A stretch of DNA of 64,000 nt from Chromobotia macracanthus. Taxonomy: Eukaryota; Chordata; Actinopteri; Cypriniformes; Botiidae. The notes under the pieces are model-generated. The model saw nothing but the letters and a program-made list of their open reading frames with translations, searched no databases and was not told the origin of the DNA. Every line of letters begins with the position of its first letter. Position 1 is the first letter of the stretch. This document shows positions 36,339 through 48,527 of the stretch, piece after piece. The stretch is from contig JAZGTH010000005.1 in the NCBI GenBank assembly GCA_036877525.1, positions 2,630,001 through 2,694,000 on the forward strand, written 5' to 3'. A program made the translations under genes and the position numbers.

Positions 36339-36636
36339 ATTAGTAATTGGTGGATTTTTTTGCAATAGGTCAGGTATTTTTCTACAAAAAAAAAACATAA
36401 TTTAAAACCTTTTAAATTATTAAAAAACTTATTATTAAAAAACTTTTTTAGTCCTAGACAAAGCAAAACACCTTAAGTTAGGAAAAAGGGTGCACTTCGC
36501 GCCCACATTATTTTAAATATCCCATACCACATTTGGATATGTAAAGAACATAAAAATGTATTTCATACGCATACCTTAGGGTCCAGACTGAATATTTTTA
36601 CAAAACAAACGAGAAAATACAACATCTTATATAATT

Positions 36637-38262
36637 CAATTAAATTTTTTTATATATCGCTTTTCACAGTGTTACAACGCTTCAAAGCAGCCTTACATAT
36701 AATAAAAAATAATTATAATAAAGAAGAGAACAAATTTCAGATGTGGTCAACAAAGAATACATGGTATTATTGTTTTTTATTATTATTTGGATACGAATGG
36801 AGAGTTGATTATAATGATTTATACATTTATTGATATAAGAAACTGTCAAGTCTAATTATATCTGACAATATGTCAGGCACTGAGAAACGTTACCAACCGA
36901 AATAACAACAGAAGCATAATGTTGCTAATTGCAGCTATAACAGCACACTGCTGTGAGTATGCAGGGAACAAAATATAGAAACTAACTAGGCTGGATATAG
37001 GTAGGTATATATATAATGGTAAGTTTACTAAAGAAGACCATCCTGTCCCCCATCATCTGGTCTCAAAGTTCGGATCCAGCTGATCACAGGACCTTGGGGA
37101 AATGAAAGACAGACAGATTTAGTGTGGAGCCAGTACATCTGTACCTATGGGAAGTGTCCCCGGTTCCGGTTTACCTAATTAATGCAGCCTAATAATCCCT
37201 TAAGCGATTTGAGTATTAAATTCATAGGACTATGTGTAAACTAGATTAAACAGGTGGGTCTTTAATCTAGATTTAAACTGACATAATGTATCTGCCTCCT
37301 GGACAGTACTGGGAAGACTGTTCCAGAGTTTGAGCACCAAATACGAAAAGGATCTACGACCAGTACTTTTGAAATTCTGGGTATTATCAAATGGCCAGAA
37401 TTTTTAGATCACAATGAATGCAAAGGACTGTAATAAGAGAGGAGCTCTCTTAGGTATTGAGGAGCTAGACAATTCAGAGCCTGGTGGGTAATCAGCAAAA
37501 TATTGAAGTTTATATGATGCTTGATAGGCAGCCAGTGCAGTGTGGACAAAACTGGGCTAATATGGTCATACTTACACATTCTCATGAGAACTCTGGCTGC
37601 TACATTCTGGACCAGCTGGGGTTTTAGTATTAATCATGCAGGGCAGCCACCAAGCAGGGCATTGCAATAATCAAGCCTTGATGTCATGAATGCATGAATT
37701 AATTTCTCAGTGTCTGACTTAAAAAGCATGTGTTGTAGTTTAGATATATTTTTGAGATGGAAAAATGCAGTTTTACAAATATTGGAAGTTGCTATCAAAA
37801 ATGTTGATAGTAAAGTTTTGATATCGACTATGCATTCTGTTAATTTGGTGAATATATGCATCTCGTTGGGCCTAGAAGAAATGTACAGCTTAGGATCATC
37901 AGCATAACAATGAAAACTAACTCCATGTCTCTTAATGGTTGCTCCTAGAGGTAGCATGTACAGTACTACAGTACTAGTTCCCTGGGATCAAGTTGTGTTG
38001 ATAATAATAAGGGGTCTGATAATAGCCAGTTTGTAAAGTTTTGGGACATCCTATCCTGAGACTCCTATCCTGGAGTCTTCACTCCGCTCTAGAATATTAA
38101 TGTTATGAACATTCACATAATAGGACAGTATTAAATCTAAAGTATAATTACGACAATGAGTAATTATGACATGTTGAAAAACTCTGATAGAGTTTAAAAT
38201 GTCTTTGAAATCCAACCCCAATGCATCTGTTTTTAACATTGATGTGGATAATGAAATCATCT
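36637..38262 (-). mobile_element. L2-like non-LTR retrotransposon (LINE), 5' truncated and internally deleted
   Basis: On the minus strand, 38260-38051 encodes an endonuclease-end-like segment (YTLDLILSYYVNVHN). Then 37957-37634 encodes RT with HCYADDPKLYISSRPNE (the YADD catalytic box) and SRLDYCNALLGGCPA. Beyond this the frame decays through the usual L2 C-terminal region (HISPVLSTLHWLPIKHH-like codons near 37560-37520) to a 3' tail near 36640 with ATATCGCTTTTCACAG. About 0.9 kb between endonuclease and RT is missing. Confidence 0.85.
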
Positions 38263-38398
38263 CTTTTGTAGAAATATCTAATATTCAGCAAACCACACCT
38301 TATTAATGGTTTATCTCTATTTAATTAAACATTGATGAAATTGTCATTGAATTGTTTACAGAGTTTTTTGTATTTACAGACAGTCTCTGTATTTTGAA

Positions 38399-40930
38399 TG
38401 TAGTGTCTGGCATGGCCTAATATTTGGATCATGTATGGATCATAAAATACCCCTTTTTACTTAAGACTTACAAACCTAGTGTTGGGTGAAAGACCCTAGA
38501 CTTCTTGCTTGTGATCTCCACTCTTCCAGCAAGGATTTTCGGCACCCCTCCACGTGGGATAGAGTGAGGGTGTTCCTCCCTCGTCTTGTAAGGCCATTCT
38601 TTTTTTTTATGGAGCTAGACTGATGCCACTGCGTGTTCCAGGGCCTCTCAGCTATGCTCTCACTTCCCGGTAGTAGCCATTAGAATAGCTAACTAATGCG
38701 TGCTCTCTCACTCATCCAGTGAGTGGCTAGTAAGATACTGCGAGTCGGTAGATGATTGCTATTTAAATGGGAGTTACAATCTTGATCAAGTTATGATAAA
38801 GTTGATCTGCAACAGTGAAGAAAACCTGTTGTTTTGGGGTTTTTTGTTTATTTTTGTTTTTTTATAAATCTTAATTTGTTTAATCATGGAAGAGAAGCTG
38901 TTCACTTCAGCGTCCAGTAACCTGCATGCTAGAATAGGCAGTGAAGAAATCCTGCCTCATACCCGTGTGCAACGCACGGTCGCCAGCTCTAAGACCAGCT
39001 GTATCAAATTACACTTGTAGTCGTAGCAACCCGACAAGTTGGCCACACAACGTTTATCACATATCCTGTGGAAAGCCACAATGGATGCACATACTTACAG
39101 AGCTACTGTTATGTATGAACATTGTCCAGTGTAACTATACATGACAGCCTGTACCTGCTCAGGATCACCTCCAGCCATGAGGTGCACAGCTTCCCGGACC
39201 AGCAGTCAGCAACTGTCAAAGTGGATTACCCGCGGCTCCAACACGACTGTTACAGCCAACCTTGGGACTGCATCAAACAACAGGACAGGCTAAAAAAGAG
39301 GAAGACGAACTCTTTTCTCAGAAATCTGCATCTCATTGTGAGCCGCCACCACCTAAGCACTACGGCCTTTTTCTGCAAAATGACCACCTAACATCGGTGG
39401 AACTCAGCCCATAAGGCCCACTATCAACACAGGGCTGCCTCCAGACTGTTTAAAGACTGTTAAAATCCTGCTTGTCTCTGCACCACAATCCTCTCATCCA
39501 GTGCAGTCCTCTCCTGGAGGGCTTACCACAGCACCACAGTGCCAGACCCTTCAACAGAGTCAAAGGATGTTACAGCCAGCCAGGAACAGTCAAGCACCAG
39601 AGAGATCATAGAGCAGCCCACGTTCATCATACAACATGAAGGACATCATCCCATGAAAACACAGTCAGCAAGCCAACAGTGACCCACACCAGCCAGGGCA
39701 ACAAGCCCAAACGTTCATCAGAACTGAACTCCCTCCTTACACCTGAAACTGCAAAAGCGGGGTCTCAGCTAATCTACACTACTCCCCACGACACAGACCT
39801 GCAGGCACCTGCCAGGATGCCAGTTATGCCCAATTCCCCTGCTGTGCCATCAGGACTGCTGCTGACACTGTGCTGTGCATCGCTAATGAGATAGGATAAG
39901 TCCTAACCGATGTGATGCAAGAACCAGCGGACAAGTGTACGGTTGCCATCCCATGAGCACTCAAGCAGAATAGGAAGGTGGAAAGGTACCCAGGCTAAGA
40001 CAATGCTTAACCGCATCAAGACCATCCTCTGCCTGTATGTCGAATTCTGAGACCACTTATGAACCACCTGCAATCCCACCATCATGATCCAACCGACCAT
40101 TGTCCGCCAAAGTTTACACCTGAACCTCTGCGTCCGAAAGGGGGGATATGTAGTGTCTGGCATGGCCTAATATTTGGATCATGTATGGATCATAAAATAC
40201 CCCTTTTTACTTAAGACTTACAAACCTAGTTTGGAGGTGAAAGACCCTAGGCTCCAGAGAGTCTGAAGGCAAACTTCTCCTCCAGATGGCTATCAGCAAC
40301 CTCTGATACCAACAGGACAGTTTATGACACCCTGCACAAGCTTCAAAAGAATTCCTTGGGCACCACATGGAGTTCCAGTAACCCCAGGTGGCCCAGGAAA
40401 GAACACGTCGATCTAAAGGAAGAACCCTTTTTAACTTACAACTAAAATGTCCTAAACTGTATATAGTTGTATACATTCCCATGGTATGCTGGCTACAAAA
40501 CAATGTATCTTTACTGTAACTCTGTAGATAGGTATGCAAGTTTGGATTGATGTTTTGTTTGTATTCATGCATTAGGAAGAATCACAACTTAATGTAGTTC
40601 AAACTCTGTCATATTTAATATCTAACAGATCGTCTTCCGATTTCCCATCAGACTATGTATGTTGTGTAACCATAACAGGCATGATAGTCTTTCTACAATA
40701 ATCTGAATTAATATTTGCAAATGTGCCATCCGGCCATAAAAAATGCTAACAAGGTGCTGAGTGAGACTTTGCCTGAATAACATCTATTGGTTGTTTAACT
40801 TTCACTGGGCGTGACCGAGGTGAACTTAAAAATGACCGCCAATGTTTAGTCTTAGTCTTCGTGTTCTTGCTCGTGATCTTCTCCACTCTTCCAACAAGGA
40901 TCTTTGACACCCCTCCCTGTGGTAGTAGTT
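38399..40930 (+). mobile_element. LTR-retroelement remnant of unclear class (direct repeats about 1.75 kb apart)
   Basis: The roughly 80 bases beginning TGTAGTGTCTGGCATGGCCT at 38399 recur almost unchanged at 40149. A further shared block (TCTTCCA.CAAGGAT) lies at about 38520 and 40885, so the left copy lacks about 600 bases present in the right. Directly before the right copy is AAAGGGGGGA, a polypurine-tract-like run. The internal part (about 38600-40148) has no recognisable gag, pol or env and many stops. This looks like an internally deleted LTR element, possibly retrovirus-like; class is not determinable here. Confidence 0.65.
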
Positions 40931-41069
40931 TGCCTAATTCGAGCAAAGAAACCCTCGGTTTGGGGTGGGCGGTGGTGTGGTTTGTGGGATCCAGTCTCTG
41001 GCTCAGTCCATCTGAGACAGACTCTGGACATCACTTCAACTAACTACGTTGATCTCTGTTACTTGCTGT

Positions 41070-42090
41070 TGTGTCGATGTAGTGATGCTAGGGGTTCAGC
41101 CATGGGAGACTGATCACTCTGCCTATAATAAAAATGACAATGAAAATTGGCCTTACAATAAGCACCAATAGGAATTGCCATGCCAGTCCAGATATACTGG
41201 TATAAAAGAAAGATGGTGTGCACCACATATTCAGATTTGTTCTTAGAAAGCCAATCCATGCACTTTACTGCCACTTTTGCTTCTTTTTGTGGATTGGATG
41301 TACAGTGCATTCAGCAGTGTCTCTCTTTCTGCTGCTTTTTTGTGAGTGCGTCACAAAAGAGAATATTTCCTCTAAAAAAATAAACATTTCACCATGTCAG
41401 GTTTCATTATTCCATTTCGCCTTTCTGCTAGGTGAAACCCCTCATAGCATCCATTGCCCAGTACTTTCATTTGGCCCATTTAATTATCCAGAGGATATGT
41501 GTGTATAGGTTTATAGGCTTACGCCATCTGATGTGAATGACTCTGGGATGTCTGAGGCAGATACAGAGATGTTAGACATGTTTTTCCGGTCTACTGCAAG
41601 TGTTCCTTGGAGGGCAAGGGATTCCACTCCAACCCTATGCCCGCTGGCTGGATGATTGGTTCCTGGGTTCAAGACTTTTAGCCATGCCCTGCCCCGGTTT
41701 AATTCTTTCCAGAAGTGCACAATGAGCTCATGAAATTACGAAAAAAAATGTTCGTGGAGGGGTACTCAGAGGTGCCTCTAGTCGAGTGTGCCATTGCGGT
41801 GCATTATGCCTGTAGGGCGCTGCCTCCTGGAGAAACCATCTGAGACTCCCGTTCTAGGCCAGTTGGTTTTCGTCTTTGCTTATAGCAAAGGCTCAACCAT
41901 GCTGCAGGACAAGCAGTCTCTGCCCACCATGCCATGGCTATCCTGCAGGTTCATCAAGCCTAGGCACTGAAAGATCTGGACAAAGGTCATCTTAAAACAG
42001 TGCAACTGCAGAACTGCATCTATGACTGAACCTTGCTGAGATGTGAGATGCAGAGAAAGTATGCTTTCTTAATGCTCCCATCTCTCAAAG
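41070..42090 (+). mobile_element. DIRS-like retrotransposon relic: terminal repeat and gag fragment
   Basis: 41070-41370 has the terminal-repeat layout (TAGTGATGCTAGGGG, then GTATAAAAG, then ACATATTCAGATTTG). 41756-42010 on the plus strand reads as a decayed DIRS gag: EVPLVECAIAVHYACRA and, after frameshifts, MLQDKQSLPTMPWLS/ILQVHQA-KDL-like codons. Several stops and shifts break it. Confidence 0.55.
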
Positions 42091-42237
42091 CAGCCTGTTT
42101 GGTGACACTGTTGAGGACTTTGTCTGTTTGAGAACTGGCAGGTAGAGACAGCTAAGCATATTCTGCCACTTTGTCACGCAACGAGCAGTTTCTGTTTTCT
42201 CTGGGCTAGTCATGCAGAGCAGTACTAACAAACTTGT

Positions 42238-42396
42238 ATTGCTTCTAGGCCTTTCGGCTAAGATCAAGTCCCCTACCTGGGGACCTTATATTAAATACCT
42301 TGGATGTTTGGGCCACGAAGATGGAAGTGGGGCATGCTCCATCCGCTCCATGCATTGACCTGGTATTGCAGTGTTTCCAGGCACAATGCGCTCCCC
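42238..42396 (+). pseudogene. U2 snRNA pseudogene with internal deletion
   Basis: The 5' part, ATTGCTTCTAGGCCTTTCGG then CTAAGATCAAGT, aligns with the first 32 bases of U2. The next block, CCCCTACCTGGGGACC, is stem-loop IIb; then TATATTAAAT, a degraded Sm site (GATGTTTGG for ATTTTTGG), and the 3' stem-loops with GACCTGGTATTGCAGT and a CCAGGCACAATGCGC end. About 36 bases are absent between positions 32 and 68 of U2, covering the GUAGUA branch-point pairing region and stem-loop IIa. With these losses it cannot work in splicing. No poly-A tail or clear target duplication was seen; no snRNA promoter elements were recognised. It lies in gabrg2 intron 6 next to DIRS gag debris. Confidence 0.85.
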
Positions 42397-43579
42397 TTTC
42401 AGGGGATCGAAAGGGTGTGTTTAAAAACAGAGCTTGCGACTCTTTAAAGGGGATTCATTGGTATATTCCTTGGAATGGTCTGTGCTTGTTTCACATGTCT
42501 GCTTTAGACCACTTGCTTTTTGTTCAACATTAAAGAGATATAAATGGGAGGTTAACAAATAAAATGGCATCTTTAGCTGGCAATTTTAAAACAGCTCAGT
42601 GCTAATGCAGTCTATGGTGGTGGCTTCCAATCTCGACCCTGGGCAACCACAGCACTTAGGCATTTGTTTTTATCTTGTGAAGCTGTTCTTAAGCTTTTAT
42701 CCTAGAGCTGATGATCTAAACCAGGTGCATTAAAAAGGGAAGACATACAAAATGTGCAGAGCGGTGGGTTCCCGGTGCCAGGACTGGCAAGCAGCGGTCT
42801 AACGGGATGTGACTCGGGCCCCTTGGAGTCACTATTGGCGTGCATGTCAGAGGCAAGAACAGGCCCTCTGACCTGAGAGCCAGACACTATTTACCTGGCA
42901 GGGTAGATACCATGATCACGAAGGTGGTTCACGCAGGGCAACGCTCGACCATTGCACTCTGGTTGTGCTGACCCCTGCAAATTCTGTGCTATCCCTGCTT
43001 CTTTGGTGAACCCTGGACATTTTTTATTTATTACCTATAGTGAAGGGTCTCAGCAACTGGATCTGCCATTCGTGGCTATCCTTGACAAAAACTCAATCAT
43101 AACGATTAAGTTAATACAGTACAGTTGTGAGAACTTTGGAATTACCAGGTTTTCTGCATCATAAATTAATAAATGGGGTCTGATCTTCATTTAATTCACA
43201 TTTAGAGAAACACAATCTGAGTACTTGACACAATCTGGGTGCTTGTCTGAAATATGAAAGAGTGTAAGGGTAACCTCAATCAATCAATCAATAAACAATA
43301 AAATAATTACTTAAAACATTCAGGGTTGGGAGATGCAGCTATGCAATAAAAATACCTCAACTGAAGAATGGTTTATATTAATAAACTGAACCATATTTGT
43401 CAGGAGAATTGGTTCAACTTTAATCAAGTTTAATTAGCTTAGGTTGTTATTAAATTCAGGGGTTTACTTGCATTTAATTACAGTCTGCATTGTTACATTA
43501 ACAGTATTTAAACAGGATGATATGGAAACAAGGAAACAAGACTAATAAAGACAACTGAAGTGTATTTGTCAATGTATGT

Positions 43580-43925
43580 TCCCTTTCAGTCAGTCACGTT
43601 CAACGTTATGTCAATGCTTGAGAGCCCTATCAACTTCGAGTAATAGAAAAACGTGCCAATAAAACATTGTCCCAAGAGGAAAGAGCCCATGAGCATTTGG
43701 GCAAAGGATTTGCGTGCCGAGTCACACCCATCCGGAAGCTGGTATAAAGCTGGCCGCAACTCACTTTCATTCAGATTGTTTCCTCTCAGGCCAATGTTCA
43801 TTGGCGTGTTTTTATACTACTCGAAGGTGATAGGGCTCTTAAGCGAGACCCCATATGCAGTACATTGACGTAACATCTCCGTTCCCTCCTTTAGGGAATG
43901 AGGGTTACATACGTAACCAAGACGT
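43580..43925 (+). repeat. isolated DIRS-like terminal repeat
   Basis: A compact unit starts CCCTTTCAGTCAGTCACGTT and ends GGTTACATACGTAACC, with GTATAAAGC and TCATTCAGATTG in the middle. It shares both ends with the relic at 32725-33645 but has no coding DNA between, so it looks like a solo terminal unit. Confidence 0.55.
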
Positions 43926-44040
43926 TAACCCATACTTGAAATGTGACCTCTGTATTTAACCCATATTGGTGAGGAGTGAATTCACACACTGCAAGTCAAG
44001 AACACACACACCCAGAGCAGTGGGGAAACAATGCCACCCC
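43925..44040 (-). repeat. fragment of the second SINE family
   Basis: In reverse complement it repeats the GTGTGTGTTC ... TAAATACAGAGGTCACATTT ... GTATGGGTT 3' half seen at 32550-32680. Confidence 0.65.
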
Positions 44041-45067
44041 AACTATGTAGTAAATTCAGTTTCTATTATTATGCAGCATATTCAGAATAAGAAAATAAAT
44101 AAAACTCAATACATTAATAAACAGGAAAATAAAAATCAAGGAAGGGGATAATAATGTATATTATCCCCATGACTGGCAGTCTGTAATTAAATTGTAACCC
44201 TTATGTTACAGCAGGTGGTCGACTGACATCAGCCAGAGTGCAGTTCAAGATGGCTTAGGACAAGGAGAGTGTGTGACAGAGAGAGGCAGTGACAAAGAGA
44301 ATGTGACAAATAACAGGACAGATCATGAGACAGTAACAGCTAGTGTGGAGAAGTGAGAGCTGGATGAGATTGGTGTTATACATAATTTGAGATTCTAACT
44401 AACAGTAATTGGCTTATTAAGTCAATCAGCAGCTTGCAGCTACCTAAATGAATCATGGAAGATTCTGCTAAACAGTTGTCAAGATGTAACTGTGTTTGTG
44501 TGTATAAAAAATAGTATGTTTAAAAAATGTACACAGCTGAGCTTTTCTTGATACAGTTCTATTCCAAGCACAGAAGCAAACTAAAAAAACGCAACTTTTT
44601 GCATATTGTATATTTTGAAATTGCCATTGTCCACAACAGTAATAAAATATCTATAATCCTAATTTGGCGGTTTTCTCAGCAAATATTTGAATATGGAACT
44701 AATTAAATAATTAACCCACTGTATATACCTCCCTTACGCAGCTAGAGCTAGTCTTCTGATGCTGTGGCACGAAGCCTCACTGTTGTCTGGGTGCCTCGGT
44801 TTGTGTGATTTGGCTTGAGTAGCGAATGCCCGGGCACGCATCAACTTGCTCCAGAACCAAACCAGAAACTAGAAACTAGAGATATGAAGTGGCCTTTGGA
44901 ATATTTAGAGAATAACTTAATCACTCTAGCTCCCTTTTATCAGGCTGTATCCTTTAGAATGTAAATATTACATTCTATATTATAGTGCATATTATAGTAC
45001 ATAATCTAGGAAACAAGTTTGACAGAATCAATCATACCTAAATAAATAAAATATTTTTGTTACGTAA

Positions 45068-45069
<2 letters not shown>

Positions 45070-45102
<33 letters not shown>
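45070..45102. repeat. (TA)n microsatellite
   Basis: About 16 TA units in gabrg2 intron 6. Confidence 0.95.
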
Positions 45103-45105
<3 letters not shown>

Positions 45106-46405
45106 CCCCTAAAAGTTAAATTGTAAAATGTAACAAAAATGCAACAGTACAATATACAAAAGCTCATAGTAAAACAAAATACACATGAAAAACAAAATCC
45201 ATTGAAGTGTAATCATTCTGACGATCAAATAATTGAGTGTAATTAATGCTAGAATGGAGTTTAATCTTCAGGTAATTAGGCCACCCATGAACGTTCACTA
45301 AGTGTTATTGAATTACAACCCACACTTAAGGAGTAGAAGCCAAATTATTACAATACTCATTGTTAAATGTGCCTGGGAAGTAGTAAAACACAAGCTGTAA
45401 GTGAAGCGTTTCTCTGCTCTTATGTAATCTGCCTACGTGCTACAACAGTAAGTCAGACAGTAAATTAACTACTACTATTGCTCATATTAATTAAATAATA
45501 ATTGTTATTTATTTATTTGTGTAAATCTCTGATTACACAATCTCTATGTATTAAAGTTTGATGCATATAACTCATGCCACAGCATTTTTGCAATGGACAT
45601 GAGTCATTGAGCAGTTGTTCCATAGTGTGCTGTAGTATGATTTTGCTTAGCAAACAATAAAATGGGTCCAAATTACCAGAAACATCAAGACCACCACTTG
45701 CCATGTAGTGTGTATGACTAAACAGTTTAAAATTGTGTCTGCGGAAAAGGAAATGGATTCCTGCAGGAGACATCTAATCCACCAGCATGCATTCCTGGAC
45801 TGTGTCTGTTGCCAGTCCCTGTTTTTTGGCAACAGGCTATAAACAGGTCCAACAGCCATATTAATGTATGATCACATTTACACACACAATGTTTGTAGGT
45901 CATTTTCTTTAATCAGGATAATTGTAGCTGTCTTAATAACACTATATTGTTATGCTAGTGGTTAAGGTTAGTGAATTCTGTGAGCATTAAGGAAAGATTG
46001 AGAATAATTCCTACTTGTAGTGTCATCAGTCAGTCAGCATTGTCATTTGTCATATGAATAATTTTGTAGCTTAGGTGGCTCATTCACAAAAACATTCATC
46101 CTGAACTGAGTGCCCTTGACCTAAGGTGGCAGCATGCAGGATTGTGTACTTCCAAAGCAACTGACATTGAGCAAGGCAGGTCTTAACAGGTAGCTATTTC
46201 AGAGTGTAGCCCCCCTTAGTGCATTTATCAATAGACATGTTCCCTCAGGATTGAACCCATGGTGTTGGTATTGCTAGTATCACTGTCTGCCAGCTACTGG
46301 ACCATTATAAACTCATCAGAGCAACGTATTGGCTAATTCAGATCACGTTATGTAAAACTTTCTCTGATTTACAGAATCACACTGCACAACTAATTTAATA
46401 ATTTA

Positions 46406-46728
46406 AAAGGGTAACACTTTATTTTAGTATCACATCACATATCCTTGTGTTCCCCTGTAGCTCAGTGGTAGAGCATTGCGTTAGCAGCGCAAGAGGTTGT
46501 GGGTTTGATTCCCAGGGAGCACATGTAGTGACAAAAATGTATAGCTTGAATAATGACTGTAAATTTGCATAAAATGTATTATTCCATATGGTAAAATGCA
46601 TAACTACATGCAAATAACCCTAAACCAAACCCTAACTGTATAGCAAGCGTATGTTGTTAATGTTACTCAGTGCATTAATGTATAATTACACTGTAACAAG
46701 GACGCCTTAAAATAAAGTGTAACCTTTG
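46406..46728. mobile_element. MITE with a SINE inserted inside
   Basis: Inverted ends AAGGGTAACACTTTATTTTA (46407) and, in reverse complement, AAAGGTTACACTTTATTTTA (to 46727) enclose about 320 bases with no coding capacity. A tRNA-derived SINE head lies inside at 46449-46570. Related sequence lies near 7720-7745, 24430-24625 and 50660-50870. Confidence 0.7.
46449..46570 (+). repeat. tRNA-derived SINE inside a MITE
   Basis: TTCCCCTGTAGCTCAGTGGT, TTAGCAGCGCAAGAGG and GTGGGTTTGATTCCC form a complete tRNA-like head. The usual GCTTTGGATAAAAG tail is missing or lost. Confidence 0.8.
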
Positions 46729-48093
46729 ACAGCTATGGTCACTATGAACTGTCATTTTATGAAAAAGACCTGCATAAAGATGCTTCAAAAATACTTGCGT
46801 GTTCCACTGAAAGAAACTGCACAAAGCTCTGAACATCCTGGGGGTAAATAAAGAAAACATTGTCATTCCTGGGTATTACTCCTTTAAAGTTTGCTTAAGA
46901 TTCACACAGCATGTCTCGCAGTCTCCAAGGCACTTGAACAGTCTGTAATAGAAAAACAGCAGTCTCCCACTAACAAAATCTGCAGCTTTCTAGCTTCCCT
47001 TCACTAATTAGATCTCATCCTTTTGAAAAACATTTTTATTTTTGCCTCCTTTGGCACATCTGGGATTAGTTCATTCATCAACACTCTGATTGTTCTGTAA
47101 ACATAAGCCTCCATTAAACCAGTTGAAAACTGAGAATAAAAAAAGGATTTGTGGTGTCTGGATGGGTTTGCAAGACAGCTTGACAGAGCTAGTTATGTAA
47201 CTGTTATAAATGTAATACCTAGGGAAAATAAGGTTTTTCACATTTCAAGGTCAACCAGATTTCCCTTAAAAGGCATTGCATTTGATATGCCTTTAATTTT
47301 GAGTAGTGTGTGCATGGTGTATGATGAACTCCTCAATCTACTGCTCATGTCTATCCATCTCAGAGTAAACAACTCTGTACCACATCAAGCACCAAGTAAA
47401 CAAGAACATCATTTCAAAGACAGTTAAAGGTAAAACAACATATTGATAAAAATGTTGATCTAATTAAAATGCATTACTGATTGACCCAATTTTTTATGTC
47501 ATAGGTGTAATAAATGTAAAATGGATTAATATTGGGTTTTGTTCACAAATAAAGCATTCTCCAACAAAGATATAATTATCTATAAACAAGTTCACTCAAT
47601 GAATGTTAATAGATCTATTCTCCATCATTACCTATTTAAGGGAAACAAATATTAATAAATGATTAGAATCAATCAATGATTTGGGGAAATCTTAATCAAT
47701 GTAATACATTGATTTGATACTCTTACAGAGCATGTAGCAAAGGTCAGCAAGACTTTATTAACTACACTAAACATATACTACTCTAACATACACAAACACA
47801 GTTTGGCATTGAAAGAAGTTAAATAAGAGTAAAGATTACAGTATAAGATCATTAGAACTTCAGCAGATCAACAGCCTGAATGAACCATCAGTTTCTTAAC
47901 ACACCTCAGTGAAAGGGCTAATGATAGTTAATACCTTAATTACTAAGACCAAGTATGATACTTGCACATCTTGCCCATTGAAGGAAATTGTCCTGATGCA
48001 GTTAGTTGGGGCTCTAGTTGATCTTTGCTGGATGCTGTATTGATGAGAGGGAGAAAAACAATTTGATGCAGAGATCTTTGATAAATGGAAAGA

Positions 48094-48192
48094 CTAGGCC
48101 GCAGCCTGGCACAAGCTTAGAGGTCTGTTGAGAACTTCTTCTAGTTTAACATTCTTATCCGATTGAAAGTCCTTGAAGGACTGTAGAAGGCA
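48094..48192 (-). pseudogene. terminal-exon-like segment, copy 2 (unidentified)
   Basis: On the minus strand a frame following CTTCTACAG reads SFKDFQSDKNVKLEEVL, then NRPLSLCQAAA and TAG. Relative to copy 1 there is an in-frame two-codon difference and several synonymous changes. The frame is open further upstream to 48444, but nothing in it is recognisable. Confidence 0.45.
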
Positions 48193-48496
48193 AGAGACGA
48201 GACGAGAGGGAAGACCAAAAGACCCTTGTGCTCTTGGACACTGGTCTATTACACTGGTGAGGATGTCACACCCTGAAGAGCTGTGTGATCCAATCAGAGG
48301 TTGGATTTTCCCTCTCGGAGGGAAAGTTAATGGAATTTGATTGGATGTCAAGATGGAAATCTTCAGTTTTATAATATTAATATCAACCAAAGTTATCAAA
48401 ATGTTCAGGATATGAAAAATGCAACTTATAGAAATGCAACTCATGGTCTTGATTTACAGGGTGACTAAAACGTTCACTTAAATGTGCACAGATTAA

Positions 48497-48527
48497 TACA
48501 CACACACACACACACATATATATATTA
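48497..48527. repeat. (CA)n(TA)n microsatellite
   Basis: CA repeats running into TA repeats inside the 1.3-kb repeat copy 2. Confidence 0.95.

Noticed and set aside
39679..40572. Open frames inside and after the LTR-like pair, considered as gag or env
   Set aside because: Short, broken, without recognisable motifs; not enough to assign a viral gene.
42085..42533. Short open frames on both strands across the U2-like sequence
   Set aside because: They are shadows of a structured RNA pseudogene and have no protein similarity.
46449..46525. tRNA gene
   Set aside because: Boxes A and B are present, but this and the similar heads at 4449, 50486 and 2185 are repeated and joined to SINE bodies, and do not fold into a full cloverleaf by eye.
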